64,000 bases of DNA, from NCBI GenBank assembly GCA_900542305.1, contig UQMU01000006.1, positions 15,478 to 79,477 of the forward strand, given 5' to 3'. This DNA comes from an uncultured Collinsella sp. (GTDB lineage: Bacteria; Actinomycetota; Coriobacteriia; Coriobacteriales; Coriobacteriaceae). Of this stretch, positions 51,908-60,755 are shown piece by piece (position 1 is the stretch's first letter; every line of letters starts with the position of its first letter). The notes below the pieces were generated by a model that worked only from the letters and a program-made list of their open reading frames with translations, ran no database searches and was not told the DNA's origin. Both the position numbers and the translations under genes were made by a program.

Positions 51908-52840
51908 ATGATTTACACGCTCACTGCAAATCCCGCCATTGACTACAACATCGCCTGCGACGGTCTTGCTGCCAACACCGTAACGCGTACCCGCAACGCG
52001 GTCTATACGCCCAACGGCAAGGGCCTTAACGTCTCGTTCACTCTCGATCACTACGGTGTCGACACCACGATCCTGGGCTTCTTCGCCGGCTTCTCGGGCG
52101 AGTTTATCGTCAAGGGCGCCGAGGCCCTGGGTGTGCCCGTCAAGCCCGTGTGGACCGACGGCATCACGCGCGTCAACGTGTTCCTCAACGCCGGCCCCGA
52201 CACCGAGTACAACATGGTCAACGCCGGTGCCGCCATCAACGAGGCCAACGAGCAGGAGATGTTTGAGCTCATCGATTCGCTCGATGACATGACCTGCCTG
52301 GTCATCAGCGGCTCGCTGCCTCCCAACACTTCCGAGGGCTTCCTGGCCGAGGTCCTGCGCCGCGTCAAGGCCAAGGGGGCCGAGTTCGTCCTCGATATCT
52401 CGAGCCATCAGCTGGCTGACCTCATTGCCATGGAGCCGCTGCTGATCAAGCCCAATGACGACGAGCTGCTCGACATCTTTGGCATCAAGGTGAGCGGTGG
52501 CGACGACGAGTCCGTCAAGGGCGCTATGGCCGAGCTGCATGCAAAGGGCGCCAAGAACGTGCTGCTGACCCTCGGTGGCGACGGCGCGTACTTCTCCAAC
52601 GGCGAGCATATCTGGTTTGCCAACCGCACCTTCGACGTCAAGCTGCTGTCGACGGTGTGCGCCGGCGATTCCTCGCTCGCTGCCTTCCTGTCCGTGTGGC
52701 ACGACGCCCCCGAGCGCGTCGAGGATGCCTTGCGTCTTTCGATGGCCACCGGCGCCAACGTGGTCGAGTGCCCCGGTCTGGGCGATTTTGCCAAGGTGGA
52801 CGAATATAAGAAGCACATTGAGGTTCGCCAGGTCTGCTAG
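51908..52840 (+). CDS. PfkB sugar kinase, 1-phosphofructokinase-like (second copy)
   Basis: 310 residues, exactly as long as the first copy; the ATG at 51908 is 7 nt after AAAGGA. It has the parallel start MIYTLTANPAIDYNI, NGKGLNVSFTLDHYGVDT, WTDGITRVNVFLN and STVCAGDSSLAAFLSVW, again with CAGD. The two are clearly tandem paralogues that have diverged. Because it lies beyond a terminator, it may have its own promoter and a different substrate (for example tagatose-6-phosphate). Confidence 0.82.
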   Translation: MIYTLTANPAIDYNIACDGLAANTVTRTRNAVYTPNGKGLNVSFTLDHYGVDTTILGFFAGFSGEFIVKGAEALGVPVKPVWTDGITRVNVFLNAGPDTEYNMVNAGAAINEANEQEMFELIDSLDDMTCLVISGSLPPNTSEGFLAEVLRRVKAKGAEFVLDISSHQLADLIAMEPLLIKPNDDELLDIFGIKVSGGDDESVKGAMAELHAKGAKNVLLTLGGDGAYFSNGEHIWFANRTFDVKLLSTVCAGDSSLAAFLSVWHDAPERVEDALRLSMATGANVVECPGLGDFAKVDEYKKHIEVRQVC

Positions 52841-52862
52841 CAGCATCGATACGTCGTTGCCG

Positions 52863-52898
52863 AACACCCGCTTTGGATTACCAAAGCGGGTGTTTTTT
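52863..52898 (+). terminator. Terminator after the second PfkB gene
   Basis: AACACCCGCTTTGG (52863-52876) pairs perfectly with 52881-52894 around ATTA, then TTTT. Confidence 0.93.
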
Positions 52899-53035
52899 GC
52901 GCGCTGAACGTATGTGGCGTCTGCTGTCTCGTTTTATCTAATCGACGACGCGATTGCGTGTGCGTGCTTTCTCGTTTCTTGTTAGACTTCTTGAGAACCA
53001 TCGATTTACGCTCACAAGTGCAGGAGGCCATAGGC

Positions 53036-54430
53036 ATGTGCAATGTTTCGCTCAACGGTACGCAACCGTCCGATGCGTCCCTGCGCGTCCTGCGCGCGCT
53101 TGAGGCGGCTGGTCTTGAGGCCTGGTACGTGGGCGGTTGGGTGCGCGACGCCCTGATGGGGTGCCCCAGCCACGATGTTGATATGTGCTGTAGCGGCCTG
53201 TGGCAGGAGTCCAAAGCGGCGCTCGAGGCCGCCGGCATCGCGGTCGTGGAGTCGGGCATTAAATTTGGCGGAATCACGGCTATTTCCGATGGCGAGCGTA
53301 TCGAGGTCACCACGTACCGTTTGGATGGCTTTTACACCGATGGTCGCCATCCCCAGAGTGTGGAGCGTGCCGCCTCGCTCGAGGACGATCTGGCGCGCCG
53401 CGACTTTACCGTCAACGCCATGGCCTGGCATCCCGAGCGCGGGCTTGTCGACCGCTACGACGGCCAGGGTGACTTGGAGCGCAAGCTGATTCGCGCTGTC
53501 GGCGATCCCAAGCGTCGCTTTAACGAGGACGCCCTGCGCATGCTGCGTGCGGTACGCTTTGCCTGCCGCCTGGACTTTATGATTGAGCCCGAGACTAAGC
53601 GCGCGCTTGCCGAGTGCGCGCCGCTGCTCGATGCCGTGGCGCGTGAGCGTGTGGGTATTGAGCTCGAGGGCATTCTTTCGACCGGTCATGGGGGAGACGC
53701 GATGCTCCGCTATCCCGAGCTCATCTGCGCCGCCGTGCCCGAGTTGGCAGCGGGTCGCGGGTTTGATCAACGAAGTGTCTATCATGCGTTTAACGTCTAC
53801 GAGCATATCGCCCGTGTGCTGACGGTGGCGGGGGAGCTCGCGCTGTGTGACGGCGTCGCGCCCTCGTCGAGCCTTATGTGGGCGGCGTTTTTGCACGATG
53901 TGTCCAAGCCCGAGTGTTTCACGGTCGATCACGCCGGCAGCGGACACTTCTACGGTCATCCCGAGCTCGGCGCCAAGAAGGCGCGCGTCATTATGGATCG
54001 CCTGGCGCTCTCGCACGACTTGGTGCGCGACGTGTGCCTGCTCATCAAATACCATGACAAGCCGCTGCGCCCCGAGCGCTCCTGCCTGCTCAATATGATG
54101 CGCGCGCTTTCGGGCGAGGGCGTCGACACGGCCCGCCTGATTGACGAGCTCATGGACCTCAAGCGTGCCGACACACTTGGCAAGGCCCCGTCGTGCTTCT
54201 ATTACGTCGAGACGATTGAGGAGATGCGCGCGATGGCGCACGAGCTGCTGAAGGCAGGGGAGCCCTATATGCTCAAGATGCTCGCCATCAACGGCGGCGA
54301 CCTGATCCGTGCCGGAGTCAAGCCCGGGCCGGAACTGGGTCAGCTTCTCAACTCCGCCCTCGACGCCGTGATCGAAGACAACATTCCCAACGAGCGCGAA
54401 GCTCTCCTGACTCACCTGCATCTGGGGTAG
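53036..54430 (+). CDS. cca: tRNA nucleotidyltransferase (CCA-adding enzyme)
   Basis: 464 residues; the ATG at 53036 is 8 nt after AGGAGG. GGWVRD at residues 33-38 and the catalytic Asp pair in HDVDM (Asp47, Asp49) mark the nucleotidyltransferase head. RRDFTVNAMAWHP and RRFNEDALRMLRAVRFACRL define the neck and RNA-binding part. An HD domain follows (FLHDVSKPE, about residue 288), as in Cca forms with phosphohydrolase activity. It builds or repairs the tRNA CCA end. The tRNA-Glu next door already encodes CCA. Confidence 0.93.
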   Translation: MCNVSLNGTQPSDASLRVLRALEAAGLEAWYVGGWVRDALMGCPSHDVDMCCSGLWQESKAALEAAGIAVVESGIKFGGITAISDGERIEVTTYRLDGFYTDGRHPQSVERAASLEDDLARRDFTVNAMAWHPERGLVDRYDGQGDLERKLIRAVGDPKRRFNEDALRMLRAVRFACRLDFMIEPETKRALAECAPLLDAVARERVGIELEGILSTGHGGDAMLRYPELICAAVPELAAGRGFDQRSVYHAFNVYEHIARVLTVAGELALCDGVAPSSSLMWAAFLHDVSKPECFTVDHAGSGHFYGHPELGAKKARVIMDRLALSHDLVRDVCLLIKYHDKPLRPERSCLLNMMRALSGEGVDTARLIDELMDLKRADTLGKAPSCFYYVETIEEMRAMAHELLKAGEPYMLKMLAINGGDLIRAGVKPGPELGQLLNSALDAVIEDNIPNEREALLTHLHLG

Positions 54431-54483
54431 CCTTCGGTTCCATTTCAAATGAGCTACCTATTTGACCTGCGTATTCCATAACC

Positions 54484-54506
54484 TGCCGACAATTTTTCGG
54501 CAATTT
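54484..54506 (+). terminator. Weak terminator-like hairpin after cca
   Basis: TGCCGA (54484-54489) pairs with TCGGCA (54497-54502) around CAATTTT, followed by ATTT. Confidence 0.4.
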
Positions 54507-54517
54507 GGAATTTCTTC

Positions 54518-54546
54518 TTGCGCTGACGTATTTTGTCCCGTAATAT
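54518..54546 (+). promoter_or_regulatory. Promoter of tRNA-Glu
   Basis: TTGCGC (54518-54523), a 17-bp spacer and TAATAT (54541-54546), 31 bp before the tRNA. Confidence 0.65.
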
Positions 54547-54577
54547 ATTTCCTCGCACGGCAGTGCAGATGTCATGT

Positions 54578-54654
54578 GGCCCGTTCGTCTAGCGGTTTAG
54601 GACGCCGCCCTCTCAAGGCGGAGATCACCAGTTCGAATCTGGTACGGGCTACCA
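54578..54654 (+). tRNA. tRNA-Glu (anticodon CTC)
   Basis: A full cloverleaf is visible. The acceptor GGCCCGT/ACGGGCT has a G-U first pair, the D arm is GTCTAGCGGTTTAGGAC, the anticodon stem is CCGCC/GGCGG with loop CTCTCAA (anticodon CTC), and the T arm is ACCAGTTCGAATCTGGT, followed by the discriminator A and an encoded CCA. It reads GAG codons. It has its own promoter and terminator. Confidence 0.95.
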
Positions 54655-54664
54655 CGCATCTGAT

Positions 54665-54697
54665 ACCCGGTCTTCTCGTGGAAGATCGGGTTTTTTA
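54665..54697 (+). terminator. Terminator after tRNA-Glu
   Basis: ACCCGGTCTTC (54665-54675) pairs with GAAGATCGGGT (54681-54691) with one G-U pair around TCGTG, then TTTTTT. Confidence 0.9.
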
Positions 54698-54804
54698 TTT
54701 TCAAACAAACGTCTGCAATTCCCGTTTGAACCAGAGCTTTGCGTTCTGCTTATGGTCCTTACGGGTACAATATCCGAGATATTTTGACTGTTAGAAGGAG
54801 TCTC

Positions 54805-56112
54805 ATGACGGAGTCCTCTCAGCATACGTCTAAGCCCCAGGTCGAGGTTGAGGCCTCGGGCGGAGATGACAATAAGAGCGCACGCCGCGGCGCCATCTTT
54901 ATCGGCGTCGTGCTGGTGGGTTATATCGTCTATCTGGTAGTAACCGGACAGATGGGGCAGTTCTGGGCCGCTATGTCGAGCGTCCAGGCGCCATGGCTCG
55001 TTGTCGCGTGCCTCTGCATGTTCATGTATCTGTTCTTTGGCATTGTGGCCTATGCGATCGCCGTCTGGCTCGACCCATATTCGCCCGTCGGCATTCGCGA
55101 CCTGATCTCGGTCGAGGCGAGTGGCATCTTCTTTGGCAACCTGACGCCCATGATGATGGGCTCGACTCCTGCCCAGATCTACCGCCTGACCAAAGCGGGC
55201 CAAAATGTCGGCGAAGCCGGAGCCACGCAGTTCACGCGCTTTATCGTGTATCAGTTTGGCCTCGTTGCCTGGGGCGCTATCCTACTGCTTGCTCGCATGC
55301 CGTTTTTTGCCGAGCGCTATGGCGACATGACGCTGTTGTGCGTCTTTAGCTTTGGTGGGCACTGCTGCATCTTGCTGGGCATCTTCGCCGTCGCACTCAT
55401 GCCTAAGACCGTCACGCGCGTCGCCCACTGCATCATCAATTGGCTCGAGCGCATTGGTGTTTCGGCCACTAAGATCGAGGGATGGCGCACGTTTGTCGAT
55501 GGCGAGATCTACTCCTTCTCCGAGAAGTTCAAGCTTTCTGCCGGACATTTTTCTTCCATGCTGCTCACCGTGTTTATCACCATGCTGCAGCTCGCGTTTT
55601 TCTATCTGGTGCCGTATTTCCTGATGCTTGCCTTTGGCCACCACGAGGTCGACTTTTTCTCGGTCATGGCCGCGAGCGCCTTTGTCCAGCTGCTGAGCTC
55701 TGCGGTTCCCTTGCCCGGTGGAACTGGTGGTGCTGAGGGCGGCTTTGCATTGTTCTTGGGTCATTTCTTTGGGTCGGCTTCGACCGCCGGCTATCTGCTG
55801 TGGCGCCTCATTACGTTTATTGCGCCGACCATTTTGGCTGCGCCCCTGCTGGGCCTTAAGAGCGCCCACAACGAGAGCATCCATGCGCGCTGGGATCGCG
55901 TGATGCGCAGGCTCGGCCGCACGTCTCAGACGCCCTCTGCGCCCACTAAGCCGCACCCCGCGAATGCTGTTACCGTTGATCCCAAGAAGCACGCTCAGAA
56001 GGCTTCTGGGACCGCTAAGCCGGCTCATAAAGCCTATGTGCGCCAGACAGGCGATGGTATTCGCGTATCTCCGTCGGCACTCAATAAGAAGAAGCACCCT
56101 AAGTCGCAGTAG
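54805..56112 (+). CDS. LPG-synthase-like (UPF0104/DUF) integral membrane protein
   Basis: 435 residues; the ATG at 54805 follows AGAAGGAG. About eight helices start near residue 28. The family features are SVEASGIFFGNLTPMMMG, a conserved TPAQIYRL, and near the end SSAVPLPGGTGGAEGGFALFLG. This is the lysylphosphatidylglycerol synthase membrane domain (flippase part of MprF) without the soluble transferase domain. The C-terminal 70 residues are basic (Lys/His/Pro-rich). Its lipid substrate is unknown. A weak TACAAT at 54766 may be its -10 element. Confidence 0.8.
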   Translation: MTESSQHTSKPQVEVEASGGDDNKSARRGAIFIGVVLVGYIVYLVVTGQMGQFWAAMSSVQAPWLVVACLCMFMYLFFGIVAYAIAVWLDPYSPVGIRDLISVEASGIFFGNLTPMMMGSTPAQIYRLTKAGQNVGEAGATQFTRFIVYQFGLVAWGAILLLARMPFFAERYGDMTLLCVFSFGGHCCILLGIFAVALMPKTVTRVAHCIINWLERIGVSATKIEGWRTFVDGEIYSFSEKFKLSAGHFSSMLLTVFITMLQLAFFYLVPYFLMLAFGHHEVDFFSVMAASAFVQLLSSAVPLPGGTGGAEGGFALFLGHFFGSASTAGYLLWRLITFIAPTILAAPLLGLKSAHNESIHARWDRVMRRLGRTSQTPSAPTKPHPANAVTVDPKKHAQKASGTAKPAHKAYVRQTGDGIRVSPSALNKKKHPKSQ

Positions 56113-56161
56113 GACAGTCGTGCGTTCTTCATGATGCGGGGCATATTTGTGCTGTATGGGG

Positions 56162-56185
56162 GATAATCCTCTTACGTAGATTATC
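56162..56185. promoter_or_regulatory. Operator-like inverted repeat before the TetR gene
   Basis: GATAATC-N10-GATTATC is a perfect 7-bp inverted repeat 43 bp upstream of the regulator's ATG, in the range expected for a TetR autoregulatory site. GATAAT in its left half may double as a -10 element. Confidence 0.6.
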
Positions 56186-56228
56186 TCTCATCTGTTGATG
56201 AATGCTCGCATATCGAAGGGACACGCCT

Positions 56229-56840
56229 ATGGCAACCAGCAAACCGCGTCTTGACCGCCGCATTGTTCGCAGCCGTAATGCCATCCTTTCCGCTTTCGAG
56301 CGCCTGCTCATGGAAAAGCCGCTGGCAGACATTACGGTGAGTGCCATCGCACGCGAGGCCAATGTCGACCGCAAAACCTTCTACGTGCACTTTGGCACGG
56401 TTGACGGCCTGCTCGATGCCATTGCCGTCGATGTGGTGGAGATGATTGTCGACTCGGTCGAGAAAACGCTTGCTTCCATGGACGGCGACACCAACGAGCG
56501 CGCCCTTGGCGCGGCGGCGACCTTCTTTAAAACCGTTAACGAGGCGCTGTGCAACAACTTGGTGCTCAATCGTCAGCTGATCGAGAACATTCCGCTCGAT
56601 GATTTTATGGCTCGTCTTCGTGCACCGCTCGAGCACGAGATTGCCGAGCGCGATCTGCTGCCCCAAGGTCTCAAGGACGAGATGTTCGACTACTATCTGG
56701 CGTTTTTGCTGTCCGGTATCATCGGTATCTATCGCACGTGGGCGCTGTCTGACGGCTCGGTTCCTATTGAGCGCGTCTCTGAGGTCGCCAACGACCTGAC
56801 TCTCAACGGCCTGTCGAGTCTGGAATCTCGCTTGGATTAG
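56229..56840 (+). CDS. TetR family transcriptional regulator
   Basis: 203 residues; the ATG at 56229 follows GAAGGGA. An N-terminal HTH (about 12-58) contains ILSAFERLLMEKPLADITVSA and IAREANVDRKTFYVHFG. The C-terminal ligand domain has one markedly hydrophobic segment (YYLAFLLSGIIGIYRTW), as in the DhaS/TetR_C-type regulators. No divergently transcribed target is nearby; the adjacent LPG-synthase-like gene is the best candidate target. The operator-like repeat upstream suggests autoregulation. Confidence 0.85.
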   Translation: MATSKPRLDRRIVRSRNAILSAFERLLMEKPLADITVSAIAREANVDRKTFYVHFGTVDGLLDAIAVDVVEMIVDSVEKTLASMDGDTNERALGAAATFFKTVNEALCNNLVLNRQLIENIPLDDFMARLRAPLEHEIAERDLLPQGLKDEMFDYYLAFLLSGIIGIYRTWALSDGSVPIERVSEVANDLTLNGLSSLESRLD

Positions 56841-56842
56841 GT

Positions 56843-56935
56843 CTAGTTGGGCTCGTCGGCGTTGAAATTCCTGTTCACGAGGTTCTCCGGCGCCTTGGAG
56901 ACCTCGCCGGCGTAGGAGCTAAAGCCTGAGGATCC
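56843..56935 (-). pseudogene. Relic of an IS3-type transposase (OrfB fragment)
   Basis: Between stop codons on the - strand lie 30 codons with no start, including SYAGEVSKAPENLVNRNF and ADEPN before a TAG at 56843-56845. This resembles the linker just before the integrase core of IS3-family OrfB proteins (YxGEIsxAPxNLxxRdFxAdxPN), where a KWLTDIT-like sequence would follow. No inverted repeats or other transposase parts are seen. The match is from memory of the family and is moderate. Confidence 0.5.
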
Positions 56936-56952
56936 TTAAATGAAAGTCCAGT

Positions 56953-58134
56953 TTATCCTTCCCACTCCAATTGGGAATCCTCCGATGCGCCTTCGCACGC
57001 TCGCACGACCTCGATACCATGCGAGCGTGCGAACTCGACGAGCTCTGCGTTGCGGGCGTTTATGGTGCCGAAGGCGGCGGGGCACACAATAAGGCGCGCA
57101 CAGTGGACGAGGAGCTCTTTGGCGCGGGCTATGGTTTTATCCCCGATCGGCTCGAAGGCGCGCTCGGCCACGCATTCCGCCGCCAGGTCGCGTGCGAGCT
57201 CGCAGTCGATGTCCCCTTCGTGCAGAACGCCCGCGTAGAACGCCTTGCCCTGCCGGATGAGCTGGCGAAACACAGCCGACCCCGTACCTGCGCCGGCGAT
57301 GACGAACGTGTGCGCATCGCCGTGCGGGCGCCCAATTTCCACGCTGCCGAAGCGCTCGTTGAAGGTGCCATGTTGAAGGCCGTAGAGCTCGCCAATCGCC
57401 TCGCGCGTGAATATGTCCTCGGGTGCGCCGGCGCGGAAGACCCGGCCGTCCTTCACGCAAATCACCTTGTCGGCGCTTTTCTGCGCGAGCTCGAGTTCGT
57501 GGATGGACATGATGACAGCCACATTCCGCGATTTCGCAAGGTGGCGAAGTATTCGCAGCAGGTCGATCTGGTAGCGGATATCGAGATACGACGTGGGCTC
57601 GTCGAGCACGAGCACACGCGGATCCTGCGCGATGGCGCGTGCGAGCATGACGCGCTGGCGTTGCCCGTCGCTTATCTGCATGAAGTCGCGCTCGGCGAAC
57701 TCTTCCACATGTGCGGTTTTCATGGCCTCATCGACCCGACTATGGTCGTCGGGCGAGAGTGTGCCCATTCGCCCGGTGTAGGGATGCCTTCCCGCCTCTA
57801 CGATATCGCGGCAGGTGAGGAGCTCGGTCCGGGGGCGATCTGTCAGCATAACGGCAAGGTTCCTTGCGAACTCCGCCGTCTTCCATCGGGAAATCTCCCG
57901 TCCGTCGAGCTCGACCGCGCCGGCAAGCGGTGCAAGATGGCGTGTGATGGTTTTCAAGATGGTCGACTTGCCCGAGCCGTTCGGCCCGATGAGCGCCACG
58001 ACGTCGCCCGCGCGAACCTCCAGATCGACACCTTCGACTACGACCTTCTTGTCGTAGCCCGCCGACAGGTCGCTTATGCGGAAAAGCGGCGCTCCGTCAG
58101 TCTGCGTTTTGGGCCGCGGCACGAGTTTCCCCAT
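56953..58134 (-). CDS. FecE-type ABC ATPase with extra C-terminal domain
   Basis: 393 residues. Walker A is GPNGSGKST (residues 50-58), the signature is ISDGQRQRV (about 154), Walker B is VLVLDEPTS (about 174) and the switch His is in SIHELE (about 212). These match ATPases of the iron-siderophore/haem/B12 class. The family normally ends near residue 260; here a further 130 residues (VIAGAGTGSAVFRQLIRQG, LHEGDIDCELARDLAAE, CPAAFGTINARNAEL) form an unrecognised, Rossmann-like domain. Its ATG follows directly on the permease TAG. It powers import through the permease encoded upstream. Confidence 0.88.
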   Translation of the reverse strand: MGKLVPRPKTQTDGAPLFRISDLSAGYDKKVVVEGVDLEVRAGDVVALIGPNGSGKSTILKTITRHLAPLAGAVELDGREISRWKTAEFARNLAVMLTDRPRTELLTCRDIVEAGRHPYTGRMGTLSPDDHSRVDEAMKTAHVEEFAERDFMQISDGQRQRVMLARAIAQDPRVLVLDEPTSYLDIRYQIDLLRILRHLAKSRNVAVIMSIHELELAQKSADKVICVKDGRVFRAGAPEDIFTREAIGELYGLQHGTFNERFGSVEIGRPHGDAHTFVIAGAGTGSAVFRQLIRQGKAFYAGVLHEGDIDCELARDLAAECVAERAFEPIGDKTIARAKELLVHCARLIVCPAAFGTINARNAELVEFARSHGIEVVRACEGASEDSQLEWEG

Positions 58135-59175
58135 CTACCTCACCCGCTTCTTCAACATGAGTGCGATAACCACCGGCGCGCCGAAGATGGCGGTGACGGC
58201 GCTGATGGAAAGCTCGACGGGGGAGAACAGCGTGCGCGCGATCAAATCACAGCCCGCGCAGAAGATGGCGCCTCCCAAGAAGCACGCAGGAATCACGCGG
58301 ATGGGCTTCGACGACTTCAGCGCCGACTTAACGAGATGCGGAACCGCGATGCCTACGAACGACACCGGACCAGCGAACGCGGTCACGCAGGCGGAGAGCA
58401 TGCTCGCTAGAAGGACGAGCACCACGCGGAAGCGTGCGACGTTCACGCCGACGCTTTTTGCGTAGGCTTCTCCCAGCTGGAAGGCGGAAAGGGGCTTCGA
58501 TATCGCGAATACGCATGCGCTCACGGTGATCACCACGACCGCGATGACCGCGACGTCGTCCCAGCTCGAACCCGAGAAGCTACCCAAAGACCAGTTGTGC
58601 AGGTTCACGATGGACTGGTCGTCGGCGAAGGCGATGAGGAAGTTCGTCGCCGCCGAGCAGATGTATCCCACCATGACGCCCGCCACGATGAGCATGGCCA
58701 TGGAACTTATGCGCCGTGCGATGAGGAGCACGAAGCCGATGGTGATAAGCGAGCCCAGAAACGCTGCGACCACCATGGCCGGCGAGGACATGGCCTGGTT
58801 CGCGCCCAGAAGTACGATCATCGTAAGCGCGACGACGAACTTTGCGCCCGAGGAGACGCCCAAGATGAACGGGTCGGCGATGGGGTTGTTGAAAAACGTC
58901 TGCAGCAGGAACCCGGAGAGCGAAAGTGCCCCGCCGAGAAGCACGGCTGAAAGCACGCGCGGCAGGCGAATCTCCCAGATGACCTGGCTTTCCATGGAAT
59001 TGGCCGCGCCGCCCGAAAGGATGCCGGGGATGTGGTCTGCAGGTACGAGCACGCTCCCGATGCACAGGTTGGCCCCGACGAGCACGATGAGGGCAACAGC
59101 GAGCAGCGCCGTCACGACGCGACACCGCGCGGCGCGCCCCGATTCGTCGTATGTCATGGAAAGCCGGCTTCTCAT
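58135..59175 (-). CDS. FecCD-family ABC permease
   Basis: 346 residues; the ATG at 59175 is 4 nt after the stop of the binding-protein gene, with an ATG 18 bp later as an alternative. About nine or ten helices, with the family patterns IRLPRVLSAVLLGGALSLSG, NPIADPFILGVSSGA and PVSFVGIAVPHLVK. It forms the membrane channel of a metal-chelate, haem or corrinoid importer with the ATPase encoded next. Confidence 0.92.
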   Translation of the reverse strand: MRSRLSMTYDESGRAARCRVVTALLAVALIVLVGANLCIGSVLVPADHIPGILSGGAANSMESQVIWEIRLPRVLSAVLLGGALSLSGFLLQTFFNNPIADPFILGVSSGAKFVVALTMIVLLGANQAMSSPAMVVAAFLGSLITIGFVLLIARRISSMAMLIVAGVMVGYICSAATNFLIAFADDQSIVNLHNWSLGSFSGSSWDDVAVIAVVVITVSACVFAISKPLSAFQLGEAYAKSVGVNVARFRVVLVLLASMLSACVTAFAGPVSFVGIAVPHLVKSALKSSKPIRVIPACFLGGAIFCAGCDLIARTLFSPVELSISAVTAIFGAPVVIALMLKKRVR

Positions 59176-59179
59176 GGTG

Positions 59180-60751
59180 CTAGCCGAGCTTCCTCAGATA
59201 ATGGAAGTCGCTCGCGTCATCGCCGGTGAACGCCCCGTGCAGCTCGTCGATAATGTCGGCGGTAGAAGTCATCTGCTGGTACATGTCGGCGCTTGTGACC
59301 CAGACGTTGCCGTTCTTCACGGCTTTGAACTGCGACAATAGCGCGTTTTTGCCTACGAAGTCGTTCAAGGTGGCAACCGATTCGTCGATGGTGCCGTTGT
59401 AGACGATGATGTCGGCATCCTTCGCCGTCGCATAGAAGCGCTCCATTTCGAGCGTTACTGACGAACCTGACGTCGACGCCGTCTGTGCGTCATCGAGTGC
59501 GTAGCTGCCGCCTGCAAGCTCGATCATCTGCGCCACGTAGTCGCCCGCCCGCCGCGTGACGGCGGCCCCGTTCGAGTTAATGTAGAAATACGCCACGGTT
59601 TTACCTGACGACGCGAGCCCCGACGTTTGCTCGACGCGGGCCTCCTGCTCGTTGAACAGGTGCGCGGCCTCGTCTTCCTTGTCGAACAGGACGCCGAAAA
59701 GCTTAATCCACTCGACGCGCCCGAGCGCTTCGGGCTCGCTCGACGACTGTTCGGTGAGCACGACGAGCCCGAGCTTCTGCAGCTTTTCCTTCACATCGGG
59801 CGTGTGGTTGATCATGGTGTTCTCGATGGCGAGCGTGCAGCCCGAGGCCGATATTCGCTCGTAGTCGGGCGCGCTGTACTTGCCGCCGTAGGCGATCGCC
59901 CCACTTTCGAGTGCGCTTTTGAAGCCCGCGACCGAGCAATCGTCGGCCTTCGTGCCTGACATGATGATATTGTCGTTCGCATCGAGCGCGTCGACCAGGC
60001 ACATCGTCGCCGACGACACGAGGTACACCTTGTCGGCGGGGCGCCTTATGACCGCGATGTCGGAGCTCAACCCATCAGGTACCTTCGCATCCTGCGGTAC
60101 CACGAGGAAGCGCTCCCCGTTCGAAACGCAGATAAGCCGCAAGCCGCCTTCGAACTCGTCGACAGTGAAGTGCTTGGCGTATTCAAGCTGAAGCGCCCCC
60201 GTCGGCTCCCAGCCGCAGCCCAAATCGGCGTTGTGGAAGTCGGCCGCGGCGCTTGAAGCCGTTCCCGCGGGGGAACCGCCGCTTGCATCGTCGCTCGATT
60301 TCTCCTTCATGGTGGATGAGTCGAAGTGGAGCGTGTAGTCGATGGTGTGCGGCGTTGACATGGCGACGGTCTCGGCCGACACGGCTATGTCCTCGTCGAG
60401 CGTGACGGGTATCTCGAACGTGGAGTTGCCGCCGTCGTTTACGGGCGCGTAGTCCACGCCGTCGACGGTCATTTTGTCGTAGTTCGAACTCGACCAGGTG
60501 ATGGTCGCGGTGTAGGTGTCGCCATCCTTCACAATTATGGTGGGTGAGGCGATGCTTGCGCGCCCTGACCCGCCGGAAAGCGAGACGCTCACAGTGTATT
60601 CCTGAGAGCCCGCCGTGGCACCGGTCGCGTTCGGGCTCGTACTGCACCCCGCGAAGGGAAGCGCGAGCAGGGCGACGAGAACGCAGGCGATCGCGCGCGC
60701 CGCGATGCTGCGGCGCTTCCTGTTTTCCCCCTTGGGAAGAATCGACCGCAT
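59180..60751 (-). CDS. Substrate-binding lipoprotein with N-terminal beta domain
   Basis: 523 residues. A lipoprotein signal peptide ends LALPFAGC (lipobox, Cys about 35). Residues about 50-145 form a beta-rich domain (SLSGGSGRASIASPTIIV, WSSSNYDKMTVDGVDY, STFEIPVTLDED) of a kind attached to iron/haem-transport proteins. Residues about 215-523 are a periplasmic-binding domain of the FecB/BtuF class (SDIAVIRRPADKVYLVSS, SPDYERI-like YSAPDYERISASGC). It should capture the ligand at the cell surface and hand it to the FecCD permease. The gene begins 4 bp after the small lipoprotein gene. Confidence 0.87.
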   Translation of the reverse strand: MRSILPKGENRKRRSIAARAIACVLVALLALPFAGCSTSPNATGATAGSQEYTVSVSLSGGSGRASIASPTIIVKDGDTYTATITWSSSNYDKMTVDGVDYAPVNDGGNSTFEIPVTLDEDIAVSAETVAMSTPHTIDYTLHFDSSTMKEKSSDDASGGSPAGTASSAAADFHNADLGCGWEPTGALQLEYAKHFTVDEFEGGLRLICVSNGERFLVVPQDAKVPDGLSSDIAVIRRPADKVYLVSSATMCLVDALDANDNIIMSGTKADDCSVAGFKSALESGAIAYGGKYSAPDYERISASGCTLAIENTMINHTPDVKEKLQKLGLVVLTEQSSSEPEALGRVEWIKLFGVLFDKEDEAAHLFNEQEARVEQTSGLASSGKTVAYFYINSNGAAVTRRAGDYVAQMIELAGGSYALDDAQTASTSGSSVTLEMERFYATAKDADIIVYNGTIDESVATLNDFVGKNALLSQFKAVKNGNVWVTSADMYQQMTSTADIIDELHGAFTGDDASDFHYLRKLG

Positions 60752-60755
60752 GGCG

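Noticed and set aside
56971..58410. A 479-codon + strand frame opposite the FecE ATPase
   Set aside because: The - strand has Walker A, signature and Walker B motifs; the + frame is an antisense artefact in GC-rich DNA.
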